A DNA stretch of 64,000 bases from Azohydromonas caseinilytica (GTDB taxonomy: Bacteria; Pseudomonadota; Gammaproteobacteria; Burkholderiales; Burkholderiaceae_C): assembly GCF_012927045.1 (NCBI RefSeq), contig NZ_JABBFW010000002.1:102702-166701 (forward strand), read 5' to 3'. Positions 27,007 through 39,916 of the stretch are shown one piece after another (the stretch's first letter is position 1; the number at the start of each line of letters is the position of its first letter). The notes beneath the pieces were generated by a model. The model saw only the letters and a list, made by a program, of their open reading frames with translations, was not told the DNA's origin and did not search any database. The translations under genes were made by a program, and so were the position numbers.

Positions 27007-28923
27007 GTGTTCCGTTCCCTGTCCGCGTTCTTCGAGCGCCTGGTCGATCCCTACCCGGAAGGGCCGCCGCCCAGCCCGCCCAAGCAGTTCTTCCCCTTCC
27101 TGTGGGCCTGTTCGCAGGGCATGCGGCCCTGGCTGCTGGGCATGACGCTGCTCACCGCGCTCATCGGCGCCTTCGAGGCGCTGCTGTTCGGCATGCTCGG
27201 CCGCATGGTGGACTGGCTCGCCGGCGTGCCGCCTGCGCAGCTGTGGGAGCGCGAGAAGTGGAACCTGCTGGGGCTGGCGGCCATCCTGCTGTTCAGCCCG
27301 CTGGTGGTGGCGCTGCAGACGGCCTTCAAGCACCAGACGCTGGCCGGCAACTTCCCGATGCGGCTGCGCTGGAATTTCCACCGCCGCATGCTGGGCCAGA
27401 GCCTGGCCTTCTACCAGGACGAGTTCGCCGGGCGCGTGGCCACCAAGGTGATGCAGACCGCGCTGGCGGTGCGCGAGGCCTGGTTCACGCTGGGCGACAT
27501 CCTGGTGTTCGTCACCATCTACTTCGTGACCATGGTGGCGGTGGTGGGCGCCTTCGACCTGCGCCTGGTCGGCCCCTTCGCGGTCTGGGTGGTCTGCTAC
27601 GGGCTGGCGCTGTGGTACTTCGTGCCGCGCCTGGGCCGCGTCTCCAAGGCCCAGGCCGATGCGCGTTCGCTCATGACCGGGCGCATCACCGACGCCTACA
27701 CCAACATCACGACCGTGAAGCTGTTCTCGCACGCGCAGCGCGAGGCGGCCTACGTGCGCGGCGCGATGCAGGAGTTCATGGTCACCGTGCACGGCCAGAT
27801 GCGGCTGGTCAGCGGCTTCGAAGTCGTCAACCACACGCTGAGCATGGGCCTGATCGGCTGCACCGCCGGCATGGCGCTGTGGCTGTGGCTGCGCGGCGAG
27901 GCCAGCGCCGGCGCGCTGGCGGCCTCGACCGCCATGGCGCTGCGGCTCAACGGCATCTCGCACTGGATCATGTGGGAGATGGCCTCGCTGTTCGAGCATG
28001 TGGGCACGGTGCAGGACGGCATCAACACGCTGAGCCGGTCGCGCACGGTGGTGGACGAGCCCGGCGCGCCGGCGCTGCAGGTCACGCGCGGCGAGGTGCG
28101 CTTCGAGCACCTGCGCTTCGCCTACGGCGGCGATGGCCACGGGCAGCCGCTGCTGGAGGATTTCAACCTGCACATCCGCCCGGGCGAAAAGATCGGCCTG
28201 GTCGGGCGCTCCGGCGCGGGCAAGAGCACCCTCGTCAACCTGCTGCTGCGCTTCTACGACGTGCAGGGCGGACGCATCCTCATCGACGGCCAGGACATCG
28301 CCAAGGTCACGCAGGACAGCCTGCGCGCGCAGATCGGCATGGTCACGCAGGACACCTCGCTGCTGCACCGCTCGGTGCGCGACAACATCGTTTACGGCCG
28401 CCCCGACGCCGGCGACGCGCAGGTGATGGCCGCTGCGAAGCGCGCCGAGGCGCACGACTTCATCCAGAGCCTCAACGACCCGACCGGCCGCCACGGCTAC
28501 GACGCCCATGTCGGCGAGCGCGGCGTGAAGCTCTCGGGTGGGCAGCGCCAGCGCATCGCCATCGCGCGCGTGATGCTCAAGGACGCGCCGATCCTGCTGC
28601 TCGACGAGGCCACCAGCGCGCTGGACTCCGAGGTGGAGGCCGCGATCCAGGCCAGCCTCTACAAGCTCATGGAAGGCAAGACGGTGGTGGCCATCGCGCA
28701 CCGGCTGTCCACCATCGCCGCCATGGACCGGCTGGTGGTGCTGGACCGGGGCCGCATCGTCGAGGAGGGCGACCACCGCAGCCTGCTGGCGCGCGGCGGC
28801 ATCTACGCGCGGCTGTGGGCGCACCAGAGCGGCGGCTTCATCGGCGAGGAAGAGGAGGACGCGCTGCACGTGCTCGGCCGCGCCGACGACGACGAGGAAG
28901 AGGTGCCGCGGCCGGCGCTTTGA
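27007..28923 (+). CDS. ABC transporter, fused permease and ATP-binding protein (MsbA-type exporter)
   Basis: 638 residues. An N-terminal six-helix exporter domain (about residues 30-330) is followed by a nucleotide-binding domain with Walker A 'GRSGAGKST', Q-loop 'MVTQDTSLLHRSVRDNI', signature 'LSGGQRQR', Walker B 'ILLLDEATSALDSE' and switch His in 'VAIAHRLST'. The C-terminal tail is notably acidic ('EEEEDALHVLGRADDDEEE'). It forms a homodimeric inner-membrane exporter; lipid, peptide or drug cargo cannot be told. The GTG start at 27007 has AGAGG about seven bases upstream. It lies 31 bases after dbpA and may share its message. Confidence 0.92.
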   Translation: MFRSLSAFFERLVDPYPEGPPPSPPKQFFPFLWACSQGMRPWLLGMTLLTALIGAFEALLFGMLGRMVDWLAGVPPAQLWEREKWNLLGLAAILLFSPLVVALQTAFKHQTLAGNFPMRLRWNFHRRMLGQSLAFYQDEFAGRVATKVMQTALAVREAWFTLGDILVFVTIYFVTMVAVVGAFDLRLVGPFAVWVVCYGLALWYFVPRLGRVSKAQADARSLMTGRITDAYTNITTVKLFSHAQREAAYVRGAMQEFMVTVHGQMRLVSGFEVVNHTLSMGLIGCTAGMALWLWLRGEASAGALAASTAMALRLNGISHWIMWEMASLFEHVGTVQDGINTLSRSRTVVDEPGAPALQVTRGEVRFEHLRFAYGGDGHGQPLLEDFNLHIRPGEKIGLVGRSGAGKSTLVNLLLRFYDVQGGRILIDGQDIAKVTQDSLRAQIGMVTQDTSLLHRSVRDNIVYGRPDAGDAQVMAAAKRAEAHDFIQSLNDPTGRHGYDAHVGERGVKLSGGQRQRIAIARVMLKDAPILLLDEATSALDSEVEAAIQASLYKLMEGKTVVAIAHRLSTIAAMDRLVVLDRGRIVEEGDHRSLLARGGIYARLWAHQSGGFIGEEEEDALHVLGRADDDEEEVPRPAL

Positions 28924-29166
28924 GGGCGCGGCCCGGGGAGCGGCGCGGCTACACACGTCGCTACCGGCATTTACATCCACTTTCTTGATGTCACCGTTGG
29001 TGGCTCAAGGGCGATAGGCCGCTTTCCGAAGTGGGTGACGTACTCCCTGCATGCCCCTTCGGGCCCGTCCCATGGCTACCGCTTGTTTCTTCCTGCCGTC
29101 CCGCCTCCGCCTTCGTGGCGTCCGGACCGTGCCGTGCAGCGGACATGGCCATCCGGGAGCGGGTGC

Positions 29167-31626
<2,460 letters not shown>

Positions 31627-31738
31627 ACCGGACCCGGGAGGGTCCCGCCCGGGAAGGCATTTCGGGGATTGAACTTTTGCCGCACTGCACAATAGACGGT
31701 TTGCGGCCGGCGGCCGAGCAGCAAAGGAAGGGAAGCGC

Positions 31739-32503
31739 ATGCGGTACGTCGTGTTCAACCAGAAGGGCGGGGTGGGCAAGTCCACCATCACCTGCAACCT
31801 GGCGGCCATCAGCGCGCACCAGGGGCTGCGCACCCTGGTGGTGGACCTGGACCCGCAGGGCAACTCCACGCACTACCTGCTGGGCGACGCCGTGCCCGAG
31901 GGCACGCCGCACCTGGGCGGCTTCTTCACCAACGTGCTGAGCATCTTCAACGAGCGCCCGCTGGCCGAGTACGTGGTGCCCACGCCCTTCGAGAACCTGT
32001 CGCTGCTGGCCTCGCATCCGCAGCTGGAGGAGCTGCAGGGCAAGCTGGAGTCGCGCTACAAGATGTACAAGCTGCGCGACGCGCTGGCCGCCCTGGCCGG
32101 CGACTACGACCGCATCTACATCGACACTCCGCCGGCGCTGAACTTCTACACGCGCTCGGCGCTGATCGCCGGCAGCGGCTGCCTCATTCCCTTCGACTGC
32201 GATGCCTTCTCGCGCCGCGCGCTGGACGGGCTGCTCGACAGCATCCAGGAGATCCGCGCCGACCACAACGCGGCGCTGCGCGTGGACGGCATCGTCGTCA
32301 ACCAGTACCAGCCCCGCGCCAACCTGCCGCAGCAGCTGGTGCGCCAGCTCGTCGAGGAAGGGATGCCGGTGCTGCAGCCCTACCTGAGCGCCTCGGTGAA
32401 GATCCGCGAGTCCCACCAGCGCGCGCAACCCATGGTGCACCTGGACCCGAGGCACAAGCTCACCCAGGAATTCCAGCAGCTGCACGAGGCGCTGCCGGGG
32501 TGA
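31739..32503 (+). CDS. ParA family ATPase (orphan)
   Basis: 254 residues. ParA/MinD-type P-loop ATPase with deviant Walker A 'KGGVGKST' at residues 9-16, 'VVDLDPQGNST' (Walker A' region), and 'YIDTPPALNFYTRSAL' (Walker B). There is no N-terminal DNA-binding helix-turn-helix and no adjacent parB, so it is not an ordinary chromosome or plasmid segregation pair; such orphans often position protein clusters or other cargo. ATG 31739 has an AAGGAAGGG ribosome site. It follows the hybrid kinase by 112 bases. A perfect short inverted repeat, GGACCC-GGGA-GGGTCC, lies just after the kinase stop (31630-31645). Confidence 0.9.
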   Translation: MRYVVFNQKGGVGKSTITCNLAAISAHQGLRTLVVDLDPQGNSTHYLLGDAVPEGTPHLGGFFTNVLSIFNERPLAEYVVPTPFENLSLLASHPQLEELQGKLESRYKMYKLRDALAALAGDYDRIYIDTPPALNFYTRSALIAGSGCLIPFDCDAFSRRALDGLLDSIQEIRADHNAALRVDGIVVNQYQPRANLPQQLVRQLVEEGMPVLQPYLSASVKIRESHQRAQPMVHLDPRHKLTQEFQQLHEALPG

Positions 32504-32550
32504 TTCGACGGCTCCATTGGGTTGCGTTGCCGTGACACCGGCAGCACGCC

Positions 32551-33867
32551 TCACTTCCCCGCCGCCGTCACCCGCCACACCGTATTGCCCACGTCGTCGG
32601 CCACCAGCAGCGCGCCGCGGCCGTCGATGGCCACGCCCACCGGGCGGCCCTGGGCCTCGCCCTTGTCGTTGACGAAGCCGGTGAGCACCGGCTGCGGCAG
32701 CCCCTCGGGGCGGCCCCCCTTGAAGGGCACGAACACCACCTGGTAGCCCGACAGCGGCTTGCGGTTCCAGCTGCCGTGCTCGCCCACGAACATGCCTTCG
32801 CGCAGCGCCGGCGGCAGCGCGGCGGAGCCGCTCCAGGCCAGGCCCAGCGCCGCCACGTGCGCGCCCAGCGCGTAGTCCGGCTTCACCGCCTTGGCCACCG
32901 CCTCGGGGTTGGGCGGCTGCACGCGCTCGTCCACGTTGGGGCCCCAGTAGCTCCAGGGCCAGCCGTAGAAGGCGCCGTCGCGCACCGAGGTCAGGTAGTC
33001 CGGCACCAGGTCGTTGCCGATCTCGTCGCGCTCGTTGGCCACCGTCCAGAGCACGCCGGTGCCGGGCTCCCAGGCCATGCCGTTGGGGTTGCGCAACCCG
33101 GTGGCGAACAGCCGCTTGCCGCCGCCGGGCAGCTCGATCTCCCAGATCGCGGCGCGCCCTTCCTCGGCGGGCAGGCCGTTCTCGGCCACGTTGGAGTTGG
33201 AGCCCACGGTGGCGTACAGGCGCCGGCCGTCAGGGCTGGCGATCAGGCTCTTGGTCCAGTGGTGGTTGAGCGGCCCGCCGGGGAGGTCGGTCACCTTCTC
33301 GCCGGGAGCCGTGATCTGCGTCTCGCCGGCGCGGTAGGGAAAGCGCACCACCGCGTCGGTGTTGGCCACGAACAGGCTGTCGCCCACCAGCGCCATGCCG
33401 AAGGGCGAATTGAGCCCCTGCAGCAGCACCGACTTCGTCTCCGCCACGCCGTCGCCGTCGCCGTCGTGCAGCAGCGTGATGCGGTTGGCGCTGGGCACGC
33501 CGGCGCCGGCCTTGGCCATGGTGCGCTTCATGAACCAGCCCTTGATGCCCTTGCCGTCCTCGGGCTTGGGCGGCGCGTTGGTCTCGGCCACCAGCACGTC
33601 GCCGTTGGGCAACACGTGCAGCCAGCGCGGGTGCTCCAGCCCCGTGGCGAAGGCTGCCACCTGCAGGCCCTGTGCCGCCACCGGCTTGGCGTTGGCGGGC
33701 CAGCCCAAGGCGGGCGCGATGTCCACCGTGGGAATGAGGCTCTTGTTCGGCGCCGGCAGCTTGGGGTCGGGCCCGGTCACCTCGTCCGGCGGCGGGTGGG
33801 GCGTGCTGCTGCTGCAGGCCGCCAGCACGGCGGCAAGGGCGGCCAGTAAGGGGCGGCGCAGGCTCAC
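32551..33867 (-). CDS. PQQ-type sugar/sorbosone dehydrogenase family lipoprotein
   Basis: 438 residues. The N-terminal '[15 protein letters not shown]' is a lipoprotein signal peptide with the lipobox LAAC, so the protein is probably anchored in the outer membrane facing the periplasm. The mature part is a six-bladed propeller of the glucose/sorbosone dehydrogenase family: '[21 protein letters not shown]', '[28 protein letters not shown]', '[37 protein letters not shown]', and '[23 protein letters not shown]'. Members may oxidise sugars with PQQ, but many have no proven activity. GTG 33867 is chosen because it starts the signal peptide and has GGAG upstream. Convergent with parA and divergent from the glycosyltransferase. 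Confidence 0.88.
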   Translation of the reverse strand: MSLRRPLLAALAAVLAACSSSTPHPPPDEVTGPDPKLPAPNKSLIPTVDIAPALGWPANAKPVAAQGLQVAAFATGLEHPRWLHVLPNGDVLVAETNAPPKPEDGKGIKGWFMKRTMAKAGAGVPSANRITLLHDGDGDGVAETKSVLLQGLNSPFGMALVGDSLFVANTDAVVRFPYRAGETQITAPGEKVTDLPGGPLNHHWTKSLIASPDGRRLYATVGSNSNVAENGLPAEEGRAAIWEIELPGGGKRLFATGLRNPNGMAWEPGTGVLWTVANERDEIGNDLVPDYLTSVRDGAFYGWPWSYWGPNVDERVQPPNPEAVAKAVKPDYALGAHVAALGLAWSGSAALPPALREGMFVGEHGSWNRKPLSGYQVVFVPFKGGRPEGLPQPVLTGFVNDKGEAQGRPVGVAIDGRGALLVADDVGNTVWRVTAAGK

Positions 33868-34087
33868 GAAGGTTTCTCCTCGATGCGGCTCGATACCCGG
33901 TCCCGGGGCAAATCCCGGGCCGCGCGGGCAGCGCAGCGCTCGCCCTGTAAAGGCGGCGCCGGCTTGCCGATAACAGCGTGACTTGTTGCAACGCGATGTA
34001 AGGCTCTGAAGGCAGACTCCTTCCCGCTCACTGCGGCGGTCCTGCCCTGGCTCGACCCGCACCGCTTCTCTTCCTGACGTTTTCTTC

Positions 34088-35338
34088 ATGCGCATCTGTT
34101 TCATCCACCAGAACATGCCGGCGCAGTTCCGGCACCTCATTGCGGCGCTGCTGCAGCGCGGCGACGAGGTGCTGGCCGTAGGCGAGCGCGGCGCCGTGGA
34201 GCGCTGGGGCGTGCGCCATCCGCGGCTGAGCGTGTTCGGCTACGGCCTGCCCGAGCCGAAGCAGTTGGCCGCCACGCCGGCGCACCTGCGCGAGTTCGAC
34301 GCCCAGATCGCCCGCGGCCAGGCCGTGGCGCGCGCGCTGCGCACCTTCAATGCCAAGGGCCTCAAGCCCGACCTGATCGTGGTCCACCCCGGCTGGGGCG
34401 AGGCGCTGTTCATCCGCGGCGAGTGCCCCGACACGCCGCTGCTGGGCTACTGCGAGTTCTTCTACCGCGCACGCGGCGCCGATGTGGGCTTCGACCCTGA
34501 GTACCCCAGCGGCCCGGACGCGCTGGCGCGGCTGCAGCTGCGCAAGACGCCTCACCTGCTGGCGCTGGACGACATCGACGCCGGCGTCTGCCCCACCGAG
34601 TGGCAGCGCGCGCAGTTTCCGGCCGTGTACCAGCCCCGGCTCAGCGTGGTGCACGAGGGCGTGGACACGCGGCTGGTGCGGCCGGATGCGCTGGCCGAGT
34701 TCGCCTGGCAGGAGCTGCGGCTGCGCCGCGGCGACCCGGTGGTGACCTACGTCGCGCGCAACCTGGAGCCCTACCGCGGCTTCCACGTCTTCATGCGCAG
34801 CCTGCCGGCGCTGCAGGCGCGCGCCCCGCAGGCGCGCGTGGTGGTGGTGGGCGGCGACGAGGTGAGCTACGGCCAGCGCCTGCCGCCCGGGGAGAGCTAC
34901 CGCGCGCGGCTGCAGGCCGAACTGGGCGAGCGGGTGGACTGGTCGCGCGTGCACTTCACCGGCAAGCTGCCTTACCCGCAGTACCTGCAACTGCTGCAGG
35001 TCTCGGCGGTACATGCCTACCTGACGTACCCCTTCGTGCTGTCGTGGTCAATGCTGGAGGCCATGGCCAGCGGCTGCGCCGTGGTGGGCTCGCGCACCGC
35101 GCCGGTGGAGGAGGTCATCGAGCATGGCCGCAACGGCTGGCTCACCGACTTCTTCGACACCGAGGCGCTGGCCGAGCGGCTGGCCCAGGTGCTGCAGGGC
35201 GGTGCCAAGGTCGAGGCCGTGCGCCGGGCCGCGCGCGCCACCGTCGTGGAGCGCTACGACCTGGCCACGCGCTGCCTGCCGCAGGGGCTGAAGCTGCTGG
35301 AGCGGGTGGCCTCCTCGGGCCGGTCGCGGCCAGCCTGA
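34088..35338 (+). CDS. Glycosyltransferase family 4 (GT-B fold)
   Basis: 416 residues. N-terminal '[17 protein letters not shown]' and the C-terminal nucleotide-sugar domain ('[24 protein letters not shown]', '[56 protein letters not shown]') are typical of GT4 enzymes; the E-x7-E-like acceptor/donor site lies in '[13 protein letters not shown]'. It is cytoplasmic or peripheral to the membrane. The acceptor is unknown. It sits 64-70 bases before the RTX serralysin gene on the same strand, which is suggestive but not proof of a functional link (for example glycosylation of a surface product). Confidence 0.9.
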   Translation: MRICFIHQNMPAQFRHLIAALLQRGDEVLAVGERGAVERWGVRHPRLSVFGYGLPEPKQLAATPAHLREFDAQIARGQAVARALRTFNAKGLKPDLIVVHPGWGEALFIRGECPDTPLLGYCEFFYRARGADVGFDPEYPSGPDALARLQLRKTPHLLALDDIDAGVCPTEWQRAQFPAVYQPRLSVVHEGVDTRLVRPDALAEFAWQELRLRRGDPVVTYVARNLEPYRGFHVFMRSLPALQARAPQARVVVVGGDEVSYGQRLPPGESYRARLQAELGERVDWSRVHFTGKLPYPQYLQLLQVSAVHAYLTYPFVLSWSMLEAMASGCAVVGSRTAPVEEVIEHGRNGWLTDFFDTEALAERLAQVLQGGAKVEAVRRAARATVVERYDLATRCLPQGLKLLERVASSGRSRPA

Positions 35339-35408
35339 ATGCCGGCCCGGGGCCGGCGCATGGGGCGGGAGCGGTTGCCGTCCACACACCAACAAGAAGG
35401 AAGTGACT

Positions 35409-38400
35409 GTGACCCGACATCTCGTCTTCATCGACAGCCGCGTGGCCGACTTCGAGCACCTCGTCGCGGCCCTGCCGCCGGACAGCGCCTGGGTGCGCGT
35501 CGAGGCGGAGCGTGACGGCCTCACGCAGATGCTGGCTGCCGCCGCGGCCTACCGCGGGCTGGCCTCGATCCAGATCGTCAGCCACGGCAGCGCCGGCGCG
35601 CTGTGGCTGGGTGCCGGCGTGCTGGACGACGCCATACTGGGCGCCGACGCGGCGCGGCTGCGGGCGCTGGGCGCCTCGCTCGCCGCCGACGGAGACCTGC
35701 TGCTCTACGGCTGCAACGTGGCGCAGGGCGAGGACGGAACGCACTTCATCGGCCGGCTCGCGGCCCTGACCGGCGCCGACGTCGCCGCCTCCACCGGCCT
35801 CACCGGCGCCGCGGCGCTGGGCGGCGACTGGCGCCTGGAAGCCGCCACCGGCGCCATCGAGGCCGCCACGCTGCGGCCCGCAGCCTACGCCGGCGTGCTC
35901 GGCACCTGGCAGGGCACGCTGGGCAACGACACCTACACCGGCACGGCCGGCGACGACACCCTCCTCGGCAGCGCCGGCAACGACGTGCTGGCCGGCGGCG
36001 CGGGCCACGACAACATCCAGACCTACGGCTACGGCGGCAGCGACCGCCTCGACGGCGGCGACGGCAACGACACGCTCGTGAGCTGGATCGGCGACGACAC
36101 GCTGCTGGGCGGCGCCGGCAACGACCAGCTCCAGGCCTTCGCGGGCAACGACCAGCTCGACGGCGGCCTGGGCCTGGACACGCTCTTCGGCGGCGATGGC
36201 CTGGACACGCTGCGCGGCGGCGCCGGCGACGACTATCTCGACGGCGGCGCGGGCAACAACACCCTGTTCGGCGACGCCGGCAACGACCGGCTGGTCACGC
36301 GCAACTACCTCGGCCACAACCGCCTCGACGGCGGCGACGGCAACGACTCGGTGCAGGCCGGATCGGGCAACGACACGCTGTGGGGCGGCAACGGCGACGA
36401 CCACCTGGAAGCCTGGAGCGGCGACGACGTCCTGGACGGCGGCGCGGGCCGCGACGTGCTGTTCGGGGGCGACGGGCTCGACACGCTGCTGGGCGGTGCC
36501 GACGACGATCACCTGGAGGGCCAGGCCGGCGCCGACCGGCTCGACGGCGGCCTGGGTGCCGACACGCTGCTGGGCGGCGGCGGCGGCAACACGCTGCTCG
36601 GCGGCGCCGGCAACGACCTCCTCAACGTCTACGGCCAGAGCGGCAACAACCTGCTCGACGGCGGCGACGGCAATGACAACCTCGACGGCGGCCTGAGCGC
36701 CGACACGCTGCTGGGCGGCAACGGCGACGACGACCTGTTCGCCGACGCCGGCAGCGACTCGCTCGACGGCGGGGCCGGGGCCGACACGCTGGTGGGCTAC
36801 GGCGGCAACGACACGCTGCAGGGCGGCGCGGGCGGCGACCGGCTCGAAGGCGGCAGCGGCGACGACGTCTATTACCTCGACGACCTCAACGACCGCGTCA
36901 TCGACAGCGCCGGCACCAAGGATATGGCCTATGTCTCGGCCAGCAACGTCTACGTGCCCAAATCGATCGAGCAGGTGATTTACACCAACGGCGCGCAGGC
37001 CTTGCCTTATTTCGTCTCGACCCTGTATTCCGGGACGATGATGAATTCCGCCATCGGCGGCGCGCGGTCGGTTCAATACAGTTTCGCGACCCAGGCCAGC
37101 GGCACGTCCGGTTTTGCGCTTTATTCAGCGCAGCAGCAGGCCGCCGTGCGCGAGGCGCTGGCCGCCTACAGCGCGGTGTCGGGACTGCGCTTCGTGGAAG
37201 TGGCCGACAGCGCCGGCGTGGGCATGCGTTTCTTCCGTGACAACCTGACTTCGGGCAACGTCTACAACGCCTCGGGTTATGCCATCGACGGCGGGGCCGT
37301 GCACATCCACAGCAGCGTCGTGGACATGGCCCGGGGCAGCTATGGCTTCCAGGTGCTGCTGCACGAGATCGGGCATTCGCTGTATTTGAAGCACCCCTTC
37401 GAGGCGCCCGTGCTCAACCCGGCCGAGGATAATCAGGCCAATACGGTGATGAGCTATAACCGCAGCGCGCCCTGGGTGCAGAATATCGGCATATTCGACC
37501 TGGCGACGATTCATTATCTTGCCGGCGTCAATACCCAGGCCCGCGTCGCCAACAATACCTATTCCCTGAGCGAGCGCTATATCTGGGACGGCGCCGGCGT
37601 GGACACCGTGACGGCGGCCGGGCAGGCGGCCAACGTCAGCATCAACCTCAACCCGGGCAGCTGGAATTTCGTGGGCAGCAAGGCCGCCAGCCTGCTGGCC
37701 GCCGGCCAGTCCTTCCTCGGCTTCGGCACGCTGATCGAGAACGCCATCGGCGGCTCGGGCCGCGACACGCTCACCGGCAACGCCGCGGCCAACGTGCTCA
37801 ACGGCGGCCTGGGCGCGGACACGCTCATCGGCGGCGCGGGCAACGACGTCTACGTGGTGGACAACGCGCTCGACGTGGTGAATGAAAGCTCCACGCTGGC
37901 CGCCGAGATCGACACCGTGCAGGCCGGCGTGAGCTGGACGCTGGGGGCCAATCTGGAGCGGCTGACGCTCACCGGTGCCGCAGCCGTCAACGGCACGGGC
38001 AACGCGCTGGCCAACCTGATCCTGGGCAACGCCGCGGCCAACGTGCTTGCCGGCGCCGACGGCCATGACCAGCTCGACGGCGGCGCGGGCAACGACACGC
38101 TGCAGGGCGGCATGGGCAACGACCTGCTCATCGGCGGCCTGGGGCTGGACCTGCTCGGCGGCGGCGCCGGCCAGGACGCCTTCCGCTTCATCGACCTGCC
38201 CGGCGCCGCCACGCTGGACACGCTCGGCGACTTCAGCAGCGTCGATGACCGGCTGGAGTTCGACGACGCGGTGTTCACCCGGCTGGGCCCGGTCGGGCAG
38301 GTGGGGAGCGGCGCCTTCGTGCAGGGCACGCGGGCACTGGATGCCGGCGACCGGCTGATCTACACCCAGTCCACCGGCCAGTTGCTCTACGACGCCGATG

Positions 38401-38483
38401 GCACGGGCGCCGGCGCGGCGGTGCTGGTGGCCAAGCTCACCGCCGGCACGGCGCTCAGCGCGGTGGACCTGTTCGTGGTGTGA
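35409..38483 (+). CDS. RTX protein with DUF4347 domain and serralysin-type (M10) metalloprotease domain
   Basis: About 1,024 residues. Residues 1-165 form a DUF4347 domain ('LVFIDSRV', '[15 protein letters not shown]', 'LLYGCNVA', 'TGADVAAS'). RTX nonapeptide repeats occupy about 175-490. A metzincin domain follows with zinc site [11 protein letters not shown] (652-662) and Met-turn 'VMSYN' (Met681). A second RTX block (about 775-940) leads to a C-terminal type I secretion region ending '[10 protein letters not shown]'. Serralysins are calcium-dependent secreted proteases; placing the catalytic domain between two RTX blocks is unusual. GTG 35409 is preferred over GTG 35403 because AGAAGG lies eight bases upstream. 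DNA for about residues 500-725 uses more AT-ending codons than its flanks. No transporter is adjacent. Confidence 0.9.
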   Translation: MTRHLVFIDSRVADFEHLVAALPPDSAWVRVEAERDGLTQMLAAAAAYRGLASIQIVSHGSAGALWLGAGVLDDAILGADAARLRALGASLAADGDLLLYGCNVAQGEDGTHFIGRLAALTGADVAASTGLTGAAALGGDWRLEAATGAIEAATLRPAAYAGVLGTWQGTLGNDTYTGTAGDDTLLGSAGNDVLAGGAGHDNIQTYGYGGSDRLDGGDGNDTLVSWIGDDTLLGGAGNDQLQAFAGNDQLDGGLGLDTLFGGDGLDTLRGGAGDDYLDGGAGNNTLFGDAGNDRLVTRNYLGHNRLDGGDGNDSVQAGSGNDTLWGGNGDDHLEAWSGDDVLDGGAGRDVLFGGDGLDTLLGGADDDHLEGQAGADRLDGGLGADTLLGGGGGNTLLGGAGNDLLNVYGQSGNNLLDGGDGNDNLDGGLSADTLLGGNGDDDLFADAGSDSLDGGAGADTLVGYGGNDTLQGGAGGDRLEGGSGDDVYYLDDLNDRVIDSAGTKDMAYVSASNVYVPKSIEQVIYTNGAQALPYFVSTLYSGTMMNSAIGGARSVQYSFATQASGTSGFALYSAQQQAAVREALAAYSAVSGLRFVEVADSAGVGMRFFRDNLTSGNVYNASGYAIDGGAVHIHSSVVDMARGSYGFQVLLHEIGHSLYLKHPFEAPVLNPAEDNQANTVMSYNRSAPWVQNIGIFDLATIHYLAGVNTQARVANNTYSLSERYIWDGAGVDTVTAAGQAANVSINLNPGSWNFVGSKAASLLAAGQSFLGFGTLIENAIGGSGRDTLTGNAAANVLNGGLGADTLIGGAGNDVYVVDNALDVVNESSTLAAEIDTVQAGVSWTLGANLERLTLTGAAAVNGTGNALANLILGNAAANVLAGADGHDQLDGGAGNDTLQGGMGNDLLIGGLGLDLLGGGAGQDAFRFIDLPGAATLDTLGDFSSVDDRLEFDDAVFTRLGPVGQVGSGAFVQGTRALDAGDRLIYTQSTGQLLYDADGTGAGAAVLVAKLTAGTALSAVDLFVV

Positions 38484-38489
38484 GCCCGC

Positions 38490-38513
38490 GGGCGGCGGCC
38501 CGAGCCGCCGCCC
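38490..38513. terminator. GC-rich hairpin between convergent genes
   Basis: GGGCGGCGGC and GCCGCCGCCC form a perfect 10-bp stem with loop CCGA. An outer pair, AGCCCGCG (38483-38490) with CGCGGGCT (38529-38536), overlaps the stops of both convergent genes. No U-run is present, so it is a candidate bidirectional terminator only. Confidence 0.5.
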
Positions 38514-38534
38514 CGGCGCCGTGCCGGGCGCGGG

Positions 38535-39746
38535 CTATGCGCCGCGCGTCGCCTGCCACGCCGCGTGCAGCCGCGCCACGCCCTCGCGCAGCCGCGCCGG
38601 CGGCTCCGTGGTGAAGCTCAGGCGCAGCCGGTCGCGCGGCGCGGCGTCGGCGTAGAAGGCGTCGCCGGGCACGTAGGCCATGCCCGCGGCCAGCGCCCGC
38701 GGCAGCAGCACGCGGGTGTCGGTGCCGTCGGTGAAGCGCGCCCACACGAACATGCCGCCCTCGGGCTCGCTGAACACCAGCGCGTCGCCGAAGGCCGCGT
38801 GCAGCGCCTCGCACAGCGCGCGGCGGCGCTCGCGGTAGGCGCCGCGCACCCGCTGCAGATGCGCCTCCAGCCGGTCGCCGGCCAGGTACTGCGCCGCCAC
38901 CTCCTGGGCGAAGGAGGAGGTGTGCAGGTCCAGGGCCTGCTTCACGCGCGCCGCGGCCTCGGCCAGCGCCTGCGGCAGCAGCAGCCAGCCCAGGCGCAGG
39001 CCCGGCGCCACGGCCTTGGACAGCGTGGAGGTGCGCCCGCACCAGGCGGCCGCGCCCGGCACGTCCTGCGCCAGCGCCATCAGGCTCGGCGGCGCCTCGC
39101 CTTCGGTGCGCAGCACGCCGTAGGGGTCGTCCTCCAGCACCAGCACCTGGTGGCGCGCGGCCCAGTCCAGCAGCCACTGGCGCCGGCGCAGCGACAGCGA
39201 GGCGCCGGACGGGTTGGCGAAGGGCGTCACCAGGTAGATCAGCTTGGGCTTGCGCGCAAAGGCCAGCGTCTCCAGGTCCTCGACGCGCGCGCCGTCCTCG
39301 TCCTCCTCCAGCCCGACGCACTGCGCGCCGGCCAGGGCAAAGGTCTGGAGCGCGGCCAGGTAGCTGGGGCGCTGCACCACCACCACGTCGCCCTCGTCCA
39401 GCAGCAGCCGCGCCACGATGTCCAGCGCCTGCTGCGAGCCGGTGGTCACCAGCAGGGAGCGGCCGGCCAGGGCGATGCCGTGGCTGCGCTCGCGGGCTTC
39501 GAGCGCGGCGCGCAGCGCCGGCTGGCCCTCGGTGAGGCCGTACTGCAGCGCGGCGGCGGGCGTCTCCAGCGCGGCGCGCGTGGCCGCGCGCAGGCCCTCG
39601 GCATCGAACAGCTCGGCTGCGGGCAGGCCGCCGGCCAGCGAGATCACGTCGGCGCGCTGCGCGGCCTTCAGCAGCTCGCGCACGTCAGAGCTGCGCAGCG
39701 CCGCGGCACGGGTGGACAGGGGATAGAGGCTGGTGGCAGTGGTCAT
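38535..39746 (-). CDS. PLP-dependent aminotransferase (2-aminoadipate/kynurenine-type, class I fold)
   Basis: 403 residues. Fold type I aminotransferase: 'VISLAGGLPAAELFD', 'ALQYGLTEGQPALRAALEAR', 'TTGSQQALDIVARLLLDEGD', 'TPFANPSGASLSL', the 'EDDPYG' Asp that contacts the PLP nitrogen, and the PLP-binding Lys in 'STLSKAVAPGLRLGW'. The closest groups by eye are LysN-like 2-aminoadipate transaminases and related broad-specificity enzymes. ATG 39746 starts at the conserved N terminus. The divergent neighbour encodes a MocR-type regulator with its own aminotransferase-like domain, which strongly suggests that it controls this gene. Confidence 0.9.
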   Translation of the reverse strand: MTTATSLYPLSTRAAALRSSDVRELLKAAQRADVISLAGGLPAAELFDAEGLRAATRAALETPAAALQYGLTEGQPALRAALEARERSHGIALAGRSLLVTTGSQQALDIVARLLLDEGDVVVVQRPSYLAALQTFALAGAQCVGLEEDEDGARVEDLETLAFARKPKLIYLVTPFANPSGASLSLRRRQWLLDWAARHQVLVLEDDPYGVLRTEGEAPPSLMALAQDVPGAAAWCGRTSTLSKAVAPGLRLGWLLLPQALAEAAARVKQALDLHTSSFAQEVAAQYLAGDRLEAHLQRVRGAYRERRRALCEALHAAFGDALVFSEPEGGMFVWARFTDGTDTRVLLPRALAAGMAYVPGDAFYADAAPRDRLRLSFTTEPPARLREGVARLHAAWQATRGA

Positions 39747-39838
39747 GGCGTCGTTCGGGAAGGAGCAGTGGGCCGGACCTGAACGGTAGGGGCGCGGCGC
39801 GAGGCTGTCCCGTGACGGTGACCAGTACGGTTGAGCGC

Positions 39839-39865
39839 ACTGTTCGGTGCGGCGACCGCAACAGT
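39839..39865. promoter_or_regulatory. Candidate operator in the aminotransferase/MocR divergent region
   Basis: Inverted repeat ACTGTT (39839-39844) and AACAGT (39860-39865) separated by 15 bases, with GCGC flanking both sides nearby. A related AGTACGGT precedes it at about 39824, giving a near-direct repeat with TGTTCGGT (39841-39848). GntR/MocR regulators often bind paired sites of this kind between divergent genes. Sequence-only suggestion. Confidence 0.3.
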
Positions 39866-39916
39866 TGGCGCACGGGGGCATGCTTGAATCCGCGGGCTTC
39901 CCCCTTTGCCGCCGCC

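Noticed and set aside
31669..31694. Promoter TTGAAC with CACAAT before parA
   Set aside because: The spacing of 13 bases is too short for a sigma-70 promoter, and no better -10 element lies at 16-18 bases.
35142..37076. Open frame of 644 codons on the minus strand
   Set aside because: Antisense to the RTX serralysin gene; Val/Ala/Gln repeats reflect the RTX codons in reverse.
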